Position numbers and translations under genes: made by a program. Below the pieces are notes generated by a model. That model saw nothing but the letters and a program-made list of their open reading frames with translations. It was not told the DNA's origin and made no database searches. Shown here one piece after another: positions 43,444 to 55,036 of a stretch of DNA of 64,000 nucleotides. The stretch lies in the NCBI RefSeq assembly GCF_035046505.1, contig NC_089821.1, forward strand, positions 34,582,348 through 34,646,347. Reading direction: 5' to 3'. Each line of letters begins with the position of its first letter. The stretch's first letter is position 1. Source of the stretch: Tiliqua scincoides. Taxonomy: Eukaryota; Chordata; Lepidosauria; Squamata; Scincidae.

Positions 43444-46400
43444 CTCTCCCCCCCCCCCCCCGTTTGTAACACATGCCTTTATGCTGAATTATTTTGGCAT
43501 GTGTAGAGTGTTTTGGAACTGACTGCCAGGAAAAGCCATGTGGATGCAGTTTCCATTGCTCCTTCAGATACAGAGGTGATTTTTAGTTGGCAGGCATCCA
43601 CTGCTAGACACTGAGAGATGAGGTCATCTGTAGAAGTATATCAGTGGTTTTGTTTTTTTCTTTCAGGGCTTGTTGCCTGGCACATGGATGCCTCCCACTT
43701 CTAGCAAGTGCCAAGTTGCTAAATAGGGGCATTGCTTGTATGTTGCAGAAGCATTGTCTCACTAGTCAGCACTGGGGAAAAAACACACACAATAAAAATA
43801 AGATGCAATCCTCTTACTTCAGATACAGTAATTCACGTGTGTTGTATCCGTTGTAAGGCATGCATGATTTAAGCTACAGCTGTAGCCTTTTCTCAGGGTT
43901 CTTTTGTCAGATATAAGCAAGCAGCCAAACTACCCATAATAAGCTTGTATGGGGTATGTAGTGTGTACTAAATCTGATAGTAAATTATTTTCTTGGATGA
44001 AATATAGTTGTGAAATAAAATAGGATAAAGTTTGAAAGAAAAATATCAGTTTAGCAACTAAGCATTTAAGATAGATCTTATTTGGAAAATCTGAATTTGT
44101 GTAAATATTGGCATATGAAATTGTTTTATCCGGGCCTGGTGTAGTTTGATCTAGCAGTGGAACATTCGTATTTAAATTCCACTTCATGGAGCTACTCAAG
44201 ATTTTTGCCAATTACAGCATGCGATTTTCTGTTTGCTTGTATACAATGGGAAATTTTTGGGACCATCCCTGAGCTGTTGATTATTCATATACATACATTT
44301 GTGTATGCAAAGATTTATGCAGTTTTTAAAATAACATAAAATATTTAATCATATAATATCACTTACTTATGAAATCCACAAACTTTGTTCTTCTCCCCAT
44401 CACCTCACAAGTGTCTGCTTGATCACAGAGAAGTAAAAGGTACTATTAATAGCAAGGAAAATGCACCAGTCTTCAAAGATAGTTGCATGTTCTTATATAC
44501 ACAAGGCTACAAGTCCCAAATCTATTGCTCTGACTGGATGATTTCATTCTCAGCTGAAAATACTTAAAGAGCAAGTCCTCTTTCTGCTGTGCCCGTCATG
44601 GCTGCCTACCCCATTGTTAACCCAGTTGTATCTCTTATTAGAAGGAAAAATGGAAACTGCATTAATGTGTTAGTTGTATAGCATGCCAAAAATACTTGGG
44701 TACTCCAGCCAGCTCAGTGTGCTACAAAAGAAGTGGTAGAGGTATGAGAAACATGGCTTAAGCCCAGGCATACTTTCCATCATTACTTTGGCAATTGCTC
44801 TGGAGGGACCCTATGCCATTGCAGAGACTTCTAGGGCAAACTTGCGTTTCCTGACAGCAAGTGTGCCTGGAAGAGTATTCAGAATATGATTCTGTTGTTC
44901 TCCATTGGCAATAAGGGGGCTAATGGAGAACAAAAAGGGGTTTGATCCTGCAGCTTTCTCCCCCAGCACACCTCCTGTTAGGTAATGGGAAGCACCCAAC
45001 TCAGCTGAGGAAAAGCTGCAAAGAGAAGAGATGTAAGGAGGGCTTATTTTAAAGTTGTCTTAGACTAGAGAATGTCTTTCAGGTAATGCTAATTATTTGG
45101 GCCCAACATTTTAATCAAACCCAGTACTTTTAATTGATCCTAATTAGTCAACTATTGTGACAATCCTAGACATGTTACCACCATTCATTCATTCATTCAT
45201 TCATTCATTCATTCATTCTTGTATCCCACTTTTAAGATATAAGTTCATAAGAAGAGCCCCATTGGATCAGGCCAAGGGCTCATCTAGTCCAGCTTCCTGT
45301 ATCTCACAGTGGCCCACCAAATGCCCGAGGGAGCACACAAGACAACAGACACAACCTGTGTCCTGGTGCTCTCCCCTGCATTTGGCAATCAGAGGCAGCC
45401 TACTTCTACCTTGCACATACCTACCATGACTTGTAGCCCGTAATGAACTTTTCAGAATATTGAAAACAGAGTCCTATATCTGTGTATATATTTGAGTGAT
45501 ATTAGGAAAATTCATAGACATTTGACTATTTCACAAGGACAGTCTTTCAGATTGATTGCTCTATGTCACTGGAGCTGCATGGCTGCACCTCATGTTGCTT
45601 TGCTAAGAGGAACTCTGTGGAGTGGACTAATGGCATATCTGTCTCAAATTAACAGTGGTTAATTCCTCCATCATAAGAAGAGCTCTACTGGATCAGGCCA
45701 AAGGCTATCTAGTCCTGTATCTCACTGTGGCCCACCGGATGCTGCAGGGAGTGCACAAGACACCAAGATACTTGTATCTTGCTACCACTTCCCTGCATCT
45801 GGCATTCTGTTTATCCTTACACACACACACACCCCAATGAGGATACCAGACTGTGGCTTGGGTTTAACTTTTGCCACTTATTAAACACAAGTGACCAATT
45901 TTTAAAACATGAACATGCCACACACACACCCCTTCACTGGTCTGGGGTAGGCAAAAAAACTGCCATCCACGGCCAGTTCGGTTGACAGCAAAAAATTCCT
46001 ACCTGGCCTTCATGATGACTGACCAGCTAATCTCAGACTGTACATCCCCATCATGGCTTGTAACCTGTGATGGAGTTTTCTTCCATAAATCTGTCCAATT
46101 CCCTTTTAAAGACATCTAAGCCACATTAACAGTGATGGACCTGGGTTCTTTTGACTCATATGAGTTTCCGTTGAGATTTATTAAGTGAAAGTAGCTCCTA
46201 AACTGCAGTTGTGACATATGAGTTCAGCCAAAGTGTCCATGAGGGTACTTTTTGGTGAAAACAGTTCTGGTTTGGTGATCTGTCCAAAATATCAGTATGA
46301 TATTGGAAGCCTGATGTTCAAATAATCCTGGATATCCACTGGATGTTCAGTGGGTCTTTCTGTTTATGATTAAATACTGATTCAAATCAGCATGTGTGTT

Positions 46401-49355
46401 TCGTTTTCTTGGCAGTAAAAAGATGAAAATACTGGAATCATTAATAAAGATGATTCAGGAATTTCCTCATGAGGACCCAGTCTATGACAAACTTCAAGAA
46501 GACCTGGAGAAAATCAGAGGTAGATTTAAGCAGGTTGGTAACTTGTTGAAAAGAGGTGTTAAGGTCTTCTGGATCAGACCATCTAGCCTCCTGCCTCTCT
46601 CAATAGTCAACCAGCTGCCTCCTAGAAGCCCAGCACTTGGTGAGAGCATCACCAAAGAGAAGAAGCAGACTGTAGGAAGCTCCTTCCCTGGATGTGCCTC
46701 TGCTGGAACTCCCTTTGATTGACACTGGGATGAACACATGAGGAGTGTATCCCATGCTGTAAAGCAGTGGCTCTCGAACTTTTCTGGCTCGCGCCTCCTC
46801 TGATCCTTGCAGCCATTGGCCATGGCTCCCCATTACAACACCTCACCTCAGTTACCCCCAAAATGGGGATGAAGGTGTTATAATTATACACTAGAAACAA
46901 GGCTGCCAGCACTCTGAGGCTGCAATCCTAACCACACTTACCTGAGAGAAAGCCCCATTGAACAAAATAGGACTTACTTCTGAGTGGACCTGGTTAGGAT
47001 TGTTGCATGAGTTTGTTAGCAGCACACCTGAAGGATTTTGGAAAGGGAGGGGGGAAGTGATGAATTTGCAGGAGGGGAAGACTTTGTTTTGTGTGTATCT
47101 GCTAATTGCAAATTGATGCAAACTGAGATCTAGAGACTGTTTGGCTGGAATCCTAACCCCGCTTTCCTGGGAATAAGTCCTATTGAACACAATAGGACTT
47201 ACTTCTGAGTAGACCTAGCTAGGATTGTGCCTTTTGTCTTACAATGGCAGCCAACAGCATACCCCCCCCCCCAGGAGGCAGGAGGTAAAAGGGGAATGGC
47301 TAAAAAGGAATGGGGATTTTTATTTTTAATCAATTTTTGGAGACAAAGCCATCAAGAGTAGCTTTTTATCTTTTCTGAAGGGGGAGGAAAGGGGGAGGAT
47401 CTTGGGTTAGGCTGGCACAGACCCCAAGCCTATATAGGTCTACTCAGAAGTAAGTCCCATTTGAGTCAATGGGGCTTACTTCCAGGAAAGTGTGGGAAGG
47501 ATTGCAGCCACGTACATCAAGATTACAACTCACCCCAAAGTAGATGGGGGCTGCTCACACACATACACCCAACATGCAGATGCCACCCCTGTTGCCCCCA
47601 GGCAAGATGGAGGGATGCAGGCTGGGGCATTTGGACACCACCACCCCCACTAGGAGCAGGCTGGCTCCTTCTTTCCTAAGCAGCCTTGACCAATCCCAGG
47701 ATGCCCGGGGCGAGGGGCACACTGGGAAATGTAGTCCTTGGGACAAGGTTGCACATGGAGAGAGTTCCATGATGAAATGCACCTCTGCTTGCCCAGCCAG
47801 CCTTCTCTCCTACCTTCCCCCACCATGTTTCACACACCCTCCCAGCCTCACGCTGCCCCACCCACCTACCTCATTCACAGCTGCAGAAAAGCAGCAGGCA
47901 GCACGTGCAGCTGAGTGAAGCAGAGCAGCTGCTGGCCACCTCTCTCCCAAGATGCCTGGTGACGCCCCTGGAGGCTAGCAACACCTCACTAGGGAGGTGG
48001 GATGCACAGATTGAATACCTCAGCTGTAAAGAATCTGTACTAGTCAAGAGAGTGAATGAAATTAATCCCTTCCTGAACAGCATTTTCTGGTCTTCTCTGT
48101 TTCATCTTTGAGCTTGGTTCCCCTCCCCCCAAATGCAGTTAAAAACCATGGTAGTATCAAGTCTGATATATTAAAAATAAAATGGACATTGAAATGAATG
48201 GGGAACCACCTGAAACTGACTAATGACCCACCTAGCGGGTTCTGACCCACAGTTTGAAAAACACTGCTCTACACCATGCATAATTCCAGAAATTTCTGTA
48301 ATATATTCCGACTCCAGCAGTGTTACCTCTGAGCCAGCATTTGTCAACTAGTGGTACTTGTACCACCAGTAGTACTTGATGTGGTATCTGGTGGTACGTG
48401 AAGGATGACCAGACACCCACTGTTTGGCAATGAGACAGCAGTGCAATGTAACAAACAACAGCAGGAGGCTTGGCTTGGCAGGCAGAGTTCCACACTCTAA
48501 AAAGCCCTCCTTCCACCCTTATTGGTGTTTGCTGCATCCCATTTGGCCTCCCAATCCAGAAGTAACTGGTGGTGACATCATTGCCAGTTACTTCCAGTAG
48601 GTGGACCATGTGAAATAGTAGGCCAGGGGGCAAACGTTGAGAAACACTGCTCCAAGCTGTGCAGCTCGAAACCAAGCTTCCTGAGAGTCCAGTGACTGCA
48701 TGTGACATCATCGTTAAACTTCTAGAGACACTGTTACACAACCCTGGAAGGAGCCTGTGCAGTGGCCTGGATCCTTTAAACTGAGGGATCACAGTTTCAT
48801 CATCTTTCTCTTAACAATAAGCTCCAGTGCTCTAGTTCTTCCTTGCAGGGAGAATTTGTTAAACCTCTCATCATTCTGCTTGCCCTTTTTGACCCTCTTC
48901 TTGTTCTGCAGTATTCTCTTTGAGACAGAGTGACCCGAACTGTACATAGTTTTCCAAATGTGGCCACACCATAGATCTATATAAGACTGTTAAGATGGTG
49001 GCTTTTTTTTTCTGATGCCATCCTAATTATTCCTGGTATGGAATCTGCTGCTCTCACAGCTGCTGCACACCATGTTGACACCCTCATTGAACTGTCCACC
49101 ATTACCCCAAGATCTCTTTCCTGGTTCATTGCTGCTAGTCCAGACATCATCATTTACCAAGTTCATTTTGCACTGTCCAAATGGAAAAATGATGTAACAT
49201 AACAAAGTGATGCAAGCAAAGACAAAACATAGTAGAAGTGTATGAAAATAAAAACCCACACTTGCAGTTTCTGCTTTTCTTTTTAGGTTTGCTCATTGCT
49301 GCATATTCCATCTGATCTTAGACTTGGTACTGAACAACCTGCGCTTGCATTCTAA
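37198..49355 (+). CDS. LTO1: LTO1 (ORAOV1), ABCE1 maturation factor
   Basis: Five exons (37198-37253, 40027-40132, 42671-42741, 46416-46533, 49287-49355) join in frame to 139 residues (human 137). The start MEAAAELDAFDAIVMAEERF aligns with human IFDAIVMADERF. Exon 2 carries the deca-GX3 repeat, GEGYQEGYTEGAQSGVIEG, shared by LTO1 and YAE1. Exon 3 has GSYLGFAMTW, and exon 4 KKMKILESLIKMIQEFP and DPVYDKLQEDLEKIRGRFKQ. In known systems LTO1 with YAE1 links the ribosome-recycling ATPase ABCE1 to the cytosolic iron-sulfur assembly machinery. Human and yeast proteins use the C-terminus for that contact; here it ends ALAF. Placement after FGF19 on the same strand is the amniote arrangement. All splice sites are GT/AG and no damage is seen. 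Confidence 0.95.
37310..37695. repeat. Minisatellite in LTO1 intron 1
   Basis: Repeated GTAGACCTGGGCTCC core about ten times with variable spacing. A larger block starting GCCTCTGGGGCTGAGGTTTG recurs with a period of 144 bp (37417 and 37561). It starts some 55 bp after exon 1. Confidence 0.85.
37937..38032. mobile_element. Harbinger-like palindromic MITE
   Basis: GAGCCCAGGCCTAGGC at the left and GTGGATAGGATTGCCGCC at the right around TCAGAAGTAAGTCCC. One of the 90-bp family, in LTO1 intron 1. Confidence 0.6.
38140..38262. mobile_element. hAT fragment
   Basis: Ends GTTGAGAAACACTG and carries AGTACCGCCAATGGTACAAG, like the hAT element at 48335-48649 with its opposed GTGGTACTTG segments. Left end missing. 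Confidence 0.45.
38475..38900 (-). mobile_element. Repeat sharing the LINE 3' tail but with another body
   Basis: TTGGCATCCTTCAGTCTTGG and GACTATGGTATCGCGCTC are the tail of the LINE at 1659-2121. After about 70 bp the body (CGCAGGAGTTGCCAGAACGT) no longer matches. It may be a SINE that borrowed the LINE tail. Confidence 0.45.
39420..39492. mobile_element. Tiny piggyBac-like MITE, copy 2 (73 bp)
   Basis: Flanked by TTAA at 39416-39419 and 39493-39496. Ends CCCATTTTTGCCCA and GGACAGAAATG are imperfect inverted repeats, with GTTGCATATGTGCAA palindromic near the centre. Confidence 0.6.
40027..40132 (+). CDS. LTO1: LTO1 exon 2
   Basis: 106 nt encoding RFHGEGYQEGYTEGAQSG and on to NIGLE, the glycine-repeat domain. 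Acceptor TTATTATAG, donor GTATGT. Confidence 0.93.
40163..40275. repeat. GTTAAC-rich repeat after LTO1 exon 2
   Basis: Five GTTAAC hexamers in a block made of ACTGTTAACAACA variants, with an inverted repeat in the middle (ACTGTTGTACAAC against GTTGTACAACAGT). It begins about 30 nt after the exon 2 donor. Confidence 0.8.
40358..40530. mobile_element. PIF/Harbinger-like MITE
   Basis: AGCCAAATCCTAGCCAAATT at the left and GGTTAGGATTTGGCCAT at the right. The interior GGGAATATTTGTTCCCTTAC is a small palindrome shared by the family. Confidence 0.6.
40595..40684. mobile_element. Harbinger-like palindromic MITE, 90 bp, with TAA flanks
   Basis: GGCTACAATCCTAACCACAC at the left and TATAAGGATTGTGCCC at the right. 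TAA lies on both sides (40592-40594, 40685-40687). This is one of the two clearest demonstrations of the family's target duplication. Confidence 0.75.
40860..42020 (+). repeat. Composite DNA-transposon copy 2
   Basis: Matches 10660-12010 in the same orientation, nested hAT (41211-41694) included. It ends in GGGGTCGACTTATAGGC, and a TAGATACTCACTTATAG segment lies to the left at about 40700, so the terminal repeats may be GACTTATA-like. Confidence 0.6.
41211..41694. mobile_element. hAT MITE nested in composite copy 2
   Basis: GTGATTCCCAACCTTTTTCA at the left and CAGGTTGGGAACCACTG at the right, at the same internal position as 11199-11698. Confidence 0.65.
42078..42585. mobile_element. Harbinger-like relic in LTO1 intron 2
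   Basis: Starts CAGCCCTAATCCTGAGC after TAA and may end at AATGGGCTGC before TAA. The interior is too diverged to align in full. It ends some 85 bp before LTO1 exon 3. Confidence 0.4.
42671..42741 (+). CDS. LTO1: LTO1 exon 3
   Basis: 71 nt encoding IGSYLGFAMTWQKLLCKC and TDEKH. Human has IGCYQGFAFAWKCLL at this place. Acceptor AACATATAG, donor GTAGGA. Confidence 0.9.
43423..43461. repeat. (TC)n and poly-C tract
   Basis: CT repeats passing into a run of about 14 C, in LTO1 intron 3. Confidence 0.9.
43470..45180. other. LTO1 intron 3, low-repeat stretch
   Basis: No gene, RNA or clear transposon recognised. AT-rich, apparently unique intronic sequence. Confidence 0.5.
45183..45218. repeat. 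(ATTC)n microsatellite
   Basis: Nine ATTC units just before a LINE 3' fragment. Confidence 0.95.
45240..45460 (+). mobile_element. LINE-type fragment
   Basis: ATAAGAAGAGCCCCATTGGA, CAGGCCAAGGGCTCATCTAG and TCACAGTGGCCCACCAAATG belong to an abundant CR1/L3-like repeat of reptiles. Confidence 0.6.
45670..46125 (+). mobile_element. LINE-type fragment, second copy
   Basis: Repeats the motifs of 45240-45460 (ATAAGAAGAGCTCTACTGGA, CTCACTGTGGCCCACCGGAT) and continues with CCTACCTGGCCTTCATGATG. Probably one family inserted twice. Confidence 0.6.
46416..46533 (+). CDS. LTO1: LTO1 exon 4
   Basis: 118 nt encoding KKMKILESLIKMIQEF, DPVYDKLQEDLEKIRGRF and KQ, very close to human. Acceptor CTTGGCAG, donor GTTGGT. 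Confidence 0.93.
46915..47008. mobile_element. Harbinger-like palindromic MITE
   Basis: GGCTGCAATCCTAACCACAC at the left and GACCTGGTTAGGATTG at the right. LTO1 intron 4. Confidence 0.65.
47143..47235. mobile_element. Harbinger-like palindromic MITE
   Basis: GGCTGGAATCCTAACCCCGC at the left and CTAGCTAGGATTGTGCC at the right. Third and fourth members follow in the same intron. Confidence 0.65.
47420..47510. mobile_element. Harbinger-like palindromic MITE, opposite orientation
   Basis: CCAAGCCTATATAGGTCTAC at the left and GGAAGGATTGCAGCC at the right. Confidence 0.6.
48100..48268 (-). mobile_element. hAT fragment, family of 55325-55687
   Basis: TATTAAAAATAAAATGGACA and GACCCACCTAGCGGGTTCTG match the reverse of 55325-55687. 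It ends TTTGAAAAACACTG. Confidence 0.6.
48335..48649. mobile_element. hAT MITE, about 315 bp
   Basis: CAGCATTTGTCAACTAGTGG at the left and AACGTTGAGAAACACTG at the right. Flanks CTCTGAGC and CTCCAAGC agree at six of eight positions. Confidence 0.6.
48825..49170 (-). mobile_element. CR1-group LINE fragment
   Basis: GTTTTCCAAATGTGGCCACA, GCTGCTGCACACCATGTTGA and CCAAGATCTCTTTCCTGGTT are reverse-strand segments of the 3' part of CR1/L3 elements. It ends about 115 bp before LTO1 exon 5. Confidence 0.7.
49287..49355 (+). CDS. LTO1: LTO1 exon 5 (terminal)
   Basis: 69 nt including TAA, encoding VCSLLHIPSDLRLGTEQPAL and AF. Human has FCSLLNVQPDFK at its start. Acceptor CTTTTCTTTTTAG. Confidence 0.88.
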   Translation, partial: VCSLLHIPSDLRLGTEQPALAF

Positions 49356-51100
49356 AAGTAACATGAGCAGAGAAGCTTCAGCAGGAATGAAGAAATGAGT
49401 GCATTTGAAAAGAAAGGACCCCATACATCTCTTACTTGAACTGCAGTACCAATGCACACTCCTGCTTAAGAAAGCAGTGATTCTTGCAAGAAGTAGTTAC
49501 ATCTGAAACAACCCTGACGGCCTAAAAAACCAGTGGCTTCTTCATTCTCAGTGCCACTTATCTAAAGTGGTTAGCTGGAAAATGCTTTAAGTTTATTTTG
49601 TAAACTCTTTTAAAGAACGTCATTCCTAAAATGGACATGACTTTGGGAATACGTGCAAAGATGTATTTTACTATGTTAGTATAAGAAAATGCCAGTAAAT
49701 TGTGTAGTGCATATTCTCTATGCATTTATTTGTGCCTTTTCGCAAATGTAGTGTAGACATGGAAGACACAGTGCTACAGCAGTGTGTTCACCTGTGAATT
49801 GTTTTATTATAATGCTGACGCCTGAACTGCAGTCACTCAAACAGCAAGCACAACAATGTAACAGTACGGAGGCCTCAGTAGAAGTGTATTCTGTGACCTG
49901 GATACTGGCCATTGTGCTAACAGAAAAGGGCATGTCCCTCTCACAGCTTAAAGGACCCTTTGCATGGGGAGAATTGGAGACTAGATTTGCATGACATGTA
50001 CACTGTTTCCCCCTGTCCCACACATACCTATCAGGCCCCAGTGTAAGGAAGCAAGTGACAAGCTGCTAGCCTCTTCAGCCTAACTTCCAGTCAACGAGGG
50101 CTCGTTGCCCAATCACTGTTTTGTAGCAAAGCTTCGAATGAGAGCAGCATATGTATACAGCCCTAGGGAGAGGAACTTGGGGTTTTATTTTCAAAATCCA
50201 ATCTTTCCATGTAAACTTTGGGAAGAGGTTTCCACCTTAAGTTTCAGTCTCACACCTGCACTTTTCATCCACCTGTTTTTTGCACCTCACATGTCTTTCT
50301 GTGGCATTCCCATGTTACTCATAGAGGGGAGTGATATTCCAGATACCTCTGTACTTGTGCTTGTCTGGATTAACAGCATTGTGTGATAACTAGTTCACAC
50401 AGTTTGAGCAGGATCTTTGCTCAATGACGCACACAGACCTCTCATTCCCTTGAATGCTCTGATGCACTGGCCATGTGCCTGTCAAGGGGATGGGGAAGCA
50501 AGGAGGAAAGGAGGCTCTGTAAAGTCCTATGGGGATCCCTCTGCATGCAAGCACGAATCCATGTTGGAAGAATTGTATCCTTTGTGTTTAAACTGCTGAA
50601 TAGATCAGAGTGATAGAACAGCTGGTGTAAGGCCACCTAGTGGGAAAAGTAATTATGTCAGTTATAAAGTAATATGATGTGAAACTACTTTTGTGTTTAA
50701 CTGGGAATGACAAAAGGCTTTAGAAAAATCTTCTGAAAAGTGACTTTGTGAAGGCATGTATTGTTCTGAACCCAATCTTCTTTAAAGTGAATTAGTGTGC
50801 TTGCTTGAGCCAGTTTGGGAAACATGTGAACCCAACTTTTCTGAATGGTGCCCTATTTTATGTTCCAGTAACTTTCAGTATTTGTCATATTTCTGAAAGT
50901 GGTGATATGTATTATTTAGCATTACTGAAGCTTTCTAAATATATCTATTTGTAACGTCTGTTACGCCATGTCGAGACATTTGAATATGCTGCATAAGATG
51001 GTCATGCCTAAAGCCTGTTATCATGTTTTATCATCTAGTGTAAGTATTGTTTGTGGATATCCTGTTCTTATATTTGTATTAAAATGCATTTTCTTCAGGC
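49356..51100 (+). other. LTO1: LTO1 3' UTR (extent inferred)
   Basis: About 1.7 kb with almost no recognisable transposon, running to ATTAAA at 51078-51083. It is distinctly cleaner than the DNA on either side. An earlier end is possible. Confidence 0.4.
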
Positions 51101-53480
51101 TGACCTCTTTGGCAATCCAATCTACAAACACATGAAAATTGTTTAATTTAAACCTACTTGTTCAGCCTTTATTAAGACAGGAGAAAAATTAGTTTAAAAA
51201 AAGCATGGAACACCTTGGGGAAAAAAATTATCTTCTGCAGCAAGAGGGGAAAATAGTGCAGCTGTAACCCTCCCCATTTAAGTGAAATCTCAGAATGTAG
51301 AACCCTCTGCAGATGTTTGAAATACAGGGTGGGGGGGGTCAGTGAGAGGATGCTAGCAAGTCCTATCCCTACACCAATGCACTCCCTAATCCCTCCCCTT
51401 CATAGTGTGCACATGAGTACAGGGTTTCTTAGGTTCCTAAGATGGCACTTGCAGCTTATTTCTGTAAGACAGGCCAGAAAACCCCAAATTATCACAACAT
51501 GAGAGCAAAAATCAACAATTTCCCTGACATCACAATATTAAGTGACATCACTGACATCACATCAAGCCACCTGCTCCTTTTTTGGCTAGTCACAGACTTC
51601 AGTCACTTTCTCACAGACCAGCAAAGAGTTGGCATTATGGCATGGCCTTGGTCAGCTGTGGCTGAAAGGAAATGAATGCTGTCCAAAACTCTTGCCACTA
51701 CACTTCCTTGTACTCTGCTTTGGGGCCTGTTCAATCAGGTGTGGCATTCCCTGCTATCTCTGTAGTATCACACACTTGAAGATGAACCAAAGGCTTTTAG
51801 GGAAAAGCCAAACTGGTTTATCAGAGCAACCCTCCACCCACTGGCTGCTTTAGGTGAACTTGCAGAGTGAGGGGTGAGGAAGTGGCCTGAATCAGGCTGC
51901 TATCCATGAGCTGAAGCTGGCAGATGTCAGCCAGCTGGCCTGGTGGAAGCAGGCGAATGTGAGTGGACAGAAGCTGGTGGCCATCAGCTTTCGTAAGCCA
52001 AGTGCGATTATGTTACCTGAGTCGCAATGAAGCGGGTGGATGTTAGCAGATTAAAACTGGTGGAAATCTTCCCACAGAAGCCTGCTGACGGAAGCCACTG
52101 GATAGCTGCGGATTGAAACCAGGGAGTGTGTGCGTGCATCAATGGAGGGTGCAAAGGAAAGTGAATGGTGGTTGGTTTGATGCTCCAGCATTGCCGACTT
52201 TGTGTAACCGTGTGTGTGTGTGTGTGTGGCAGTGGATGTGGTTGAGGCGAATGGTGCTTTGCCCTTGGAAGCCAACAGAGGTCGGCTTCCAGGCATTGTG
52301 TGTGGATGTGATGGACAAAAGGAATAACTGGATATTCGTGGGTGGAAGGGAGTGGAAGCTGGCAAGCAGAAGCCAGGAATAATGCTGGCAGGCAGAAGCT
52401 GGATGGCAGGCAGAAGCTGGATCCGGGCAGATGTGCCTGGATGATGCTTGTGGGTGATCATGACCCACCCCTTCCTTCCAGAGATGTCAGAGATTTGCTG
52501 CTCAAGAGAACCCGAACTTCCTGCTTGCTGTGCCTGTCTCGTCTCATTCATGGATGACAAAGGCCCTTCTATACATCCTCTCTGGTCCTTCAGCCTCCTG
52601 TAAAAAAGAATAAAATATGCAAGGCAATACTGGAGTTATAAAATTGTTTTCTGGCTTTTTGAAGCATGTTGGGCATTGACCACCTTCAGAAGCAAGGCGT
52701 CTGGCCCTCACTGAAAGATCCAAGCCCTTCTTATAGGTTTACAGGACAAAGAGATACAGAAAGCAGGCATTCTGTCCATCAGTCATCAGAAAAAGTACAA
52801 GTGTTTCTCCAGAAACGTGAGTGTCTTATCTCCAGAGTTCAAAAACCTCTAACAAGCTGGGAAACTCTGGAACCAGTGTTCCTTGAGAAGAAACTACATC
52901 CATAAATTACACATTTCTGAGGCCAGGGAAGTGAGATAAATGTCCTCAGGGCAAGCAACAGGATCACTGTATACATGTTGTATACATGTTATTCACTTAG
53001 CACTAGTTCCCATGTGGTCCAGGTCCACAAAACCCTGAGCAGTGGTCTGCAAGTTCTCAGAGAAAAAAAGGTTGCCTTTGATCACTTCCAGTGGGCTCCC
53101 CCATGGACCACCAGAGAGGGCAGAGAACAGACTGCCCACGGCCAGCAACAAAAGCAGAAACCCACAGATCTCTATAAATAAATCTCTAATTATTACACAT
53201 TTAATTGTGTGTGTGTGAAAGGGGTGGGGAGGTTGCATGTGGTCCATGCCAATTCAAATTTTTGCCTCAGTGGTCTGCAGGATCCTAACGGTCAGGAACC
53301 ACTGATCTATAGCGACCAGCGCTGTACTCAAGAGATTCTCCCTGTGATTGAGACTGCTGTGTTCCAGGATACGCAGCAGAGAGCAGGGCTTTAGATATCT
53401 GCATAGGATTAGTTAGGATCTCTGAGCTGCAGTAAAAGGAATCCTCACTCTGTGTGTGTGTGTGTGTGTGTGTAATGAAA
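51101..53480. other. Intergenic DNA after LTO1
   Basis: No host gene recognised. From about 51890 to 52440 there are loosely repeated AAGCTGG segments, including two copies of GGCAGGCAGAAGCTGGAT near 52388-52423. (GT)n runs lie at about 52209-52228 and 53449-53473. Confidence 0.5.
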
Positions 53481-53483
53481 GGG

Positions 53484-53656
53484 ACTAATCCTATCCAACT
53501 TTCCTACGCCCATGGAGCCACAATGCAATCCCAAGGTAAGGAAGCAAATGTTTCCGTACGTTGAAGAAGCCTCTGTGACTGCCCCCACCCCACCACAGGA
53601 TGCAAAGCATGGCACAACAGCATCAGCGCTGGAATGCTGGATAGGATTGGGCCCTA
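53484..53656. mobile_element. PIF/Harbinger-like MITE
   Basis: ACTAATCCTATCCAACTTTC at the left and TGGATAGGATTGGGCCC at the right with TAA following. It sits directly against a (GT)n run. A truncated near-copy in the same (GT)n setting is at 55040-55120. Confidence 0.6.
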
Positions 53657-54969
53657 AGTCGTTTAGATCTCTTCTCAAAATTAAGAATGATAAAATCTGA
53701 GCAGATAGCTGGTTGGTGTTACAAAGTAATCTGAACGCTGAAATGTTGCAGCCTCTCATAGTATAGTTGCCTGGTCTTGACTAATGGGGAACTGAGATCT
53801 CTTGATGTACTTGGCAACTATCATAGTATAATGACCACTTTATCCAAAGTGTGAAGGTGAGAAATGTCTGTTTGCAAACAAGTATGGTATACAGGTGCGC
53901 CTGTTAGGAATCATTGGGACAACACAGCACTAGTTGCAGTCCACATCCCTTCATTGCTTAAAAAGTTGCCCACTGAGACTTTTACATTAGATAAACTTCT
54001 GTTAAGAAGCCTATGTGCTTCAAGATCTTTGGTGTACCTCTTACAGCCCAGCTACATTATATTGTGTCTGCTTTTGGAGGAATGGAGGTGAATTGGCAAT
54101 AAATCTGCCTGCACCCTAATATTACACCATAGTTTAGGAAAAGCATTGATTCCTTTACAGGGGATTTGATTTACACCTAAGAGATTAGATTAATCTCAAT
54201 TTGCAAGGTTTTTGAAACCTGACATCCATAAACTCTTTTATGTTGATGCCTATTGTTCTTGGTGCTACCAAACTAACTGTATGCCAGGCCAAGTGTGGAA
54301 TGTCTTTTGCTAGGCAGCAGCTTTTAAGGGGAAGATTTAATTATATCAAAGACTCTACTCTTAGGAGTAACACAACCTGGGCCATTAAAATATATGAGGA
54401 AAAAGTCTCCTTTCTACAATATCTTATGCTGATGTTTGACATAGACAAAAATGACCCACATGCTTTGATCCAAAGGCATATGTTGCTTTTATGTTTTCTC
54501 TTTTACTTGCCTTACTGACAAGTAGCTCTTTTGATAATTACAAAAAACGCTAAATCTTGAGGTTGGAAAAAAATGATAGTAAAGAACACTGGGGTTGAAT
54601 TGTCGGTCCTTTTGTCGATGTACAGAGGTATAAGCAAAAGTATACTGGTGGCAATTGACTCAACTGCTCAGACATAATCCCTTTCCCAGCCCCTGTTTTT
54701 CCATCCCCTAAGTGTAGATGATTGAGAAACACTGGAATTTAGTTGATGAAAACATTTGTTATAACATTTCAGTTAACTTTATTTCAAACACATGTAACCA
54801 CCTAAACTAGGTTTGTGCTGTTTTGTGTGCCCCTTTCAATCTCTGGCTACAGCTGCCAAGTCACCCGAATGGCACTGCTAGTGGAAAAGAACAGAAAGCT
54901 CGTTTGACTGCAATATCTTTGATATCTACATAGGGTTAGTTAGGATGGCTGAACTGCAGTAAAAAGAAT

Positions 54970-54973
<4 letters not shown>

Positions 54974-55035
<62 letters not shown>

Positions 55036-55036
55036 T
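54974..55036. repeat. (CT)n(GT)n compound microsatellite
   Basis: About 22 CT units followed by nine GT units, adjoining a truncated Harbinger-like MITE. Confidence 0.95.

Noticed and set aside
54240-54518. 92-codon open frame in intergenic DNA
   Set aside because: AT-rich, no recognisable domain and no splice context. The length is within chance expectation.
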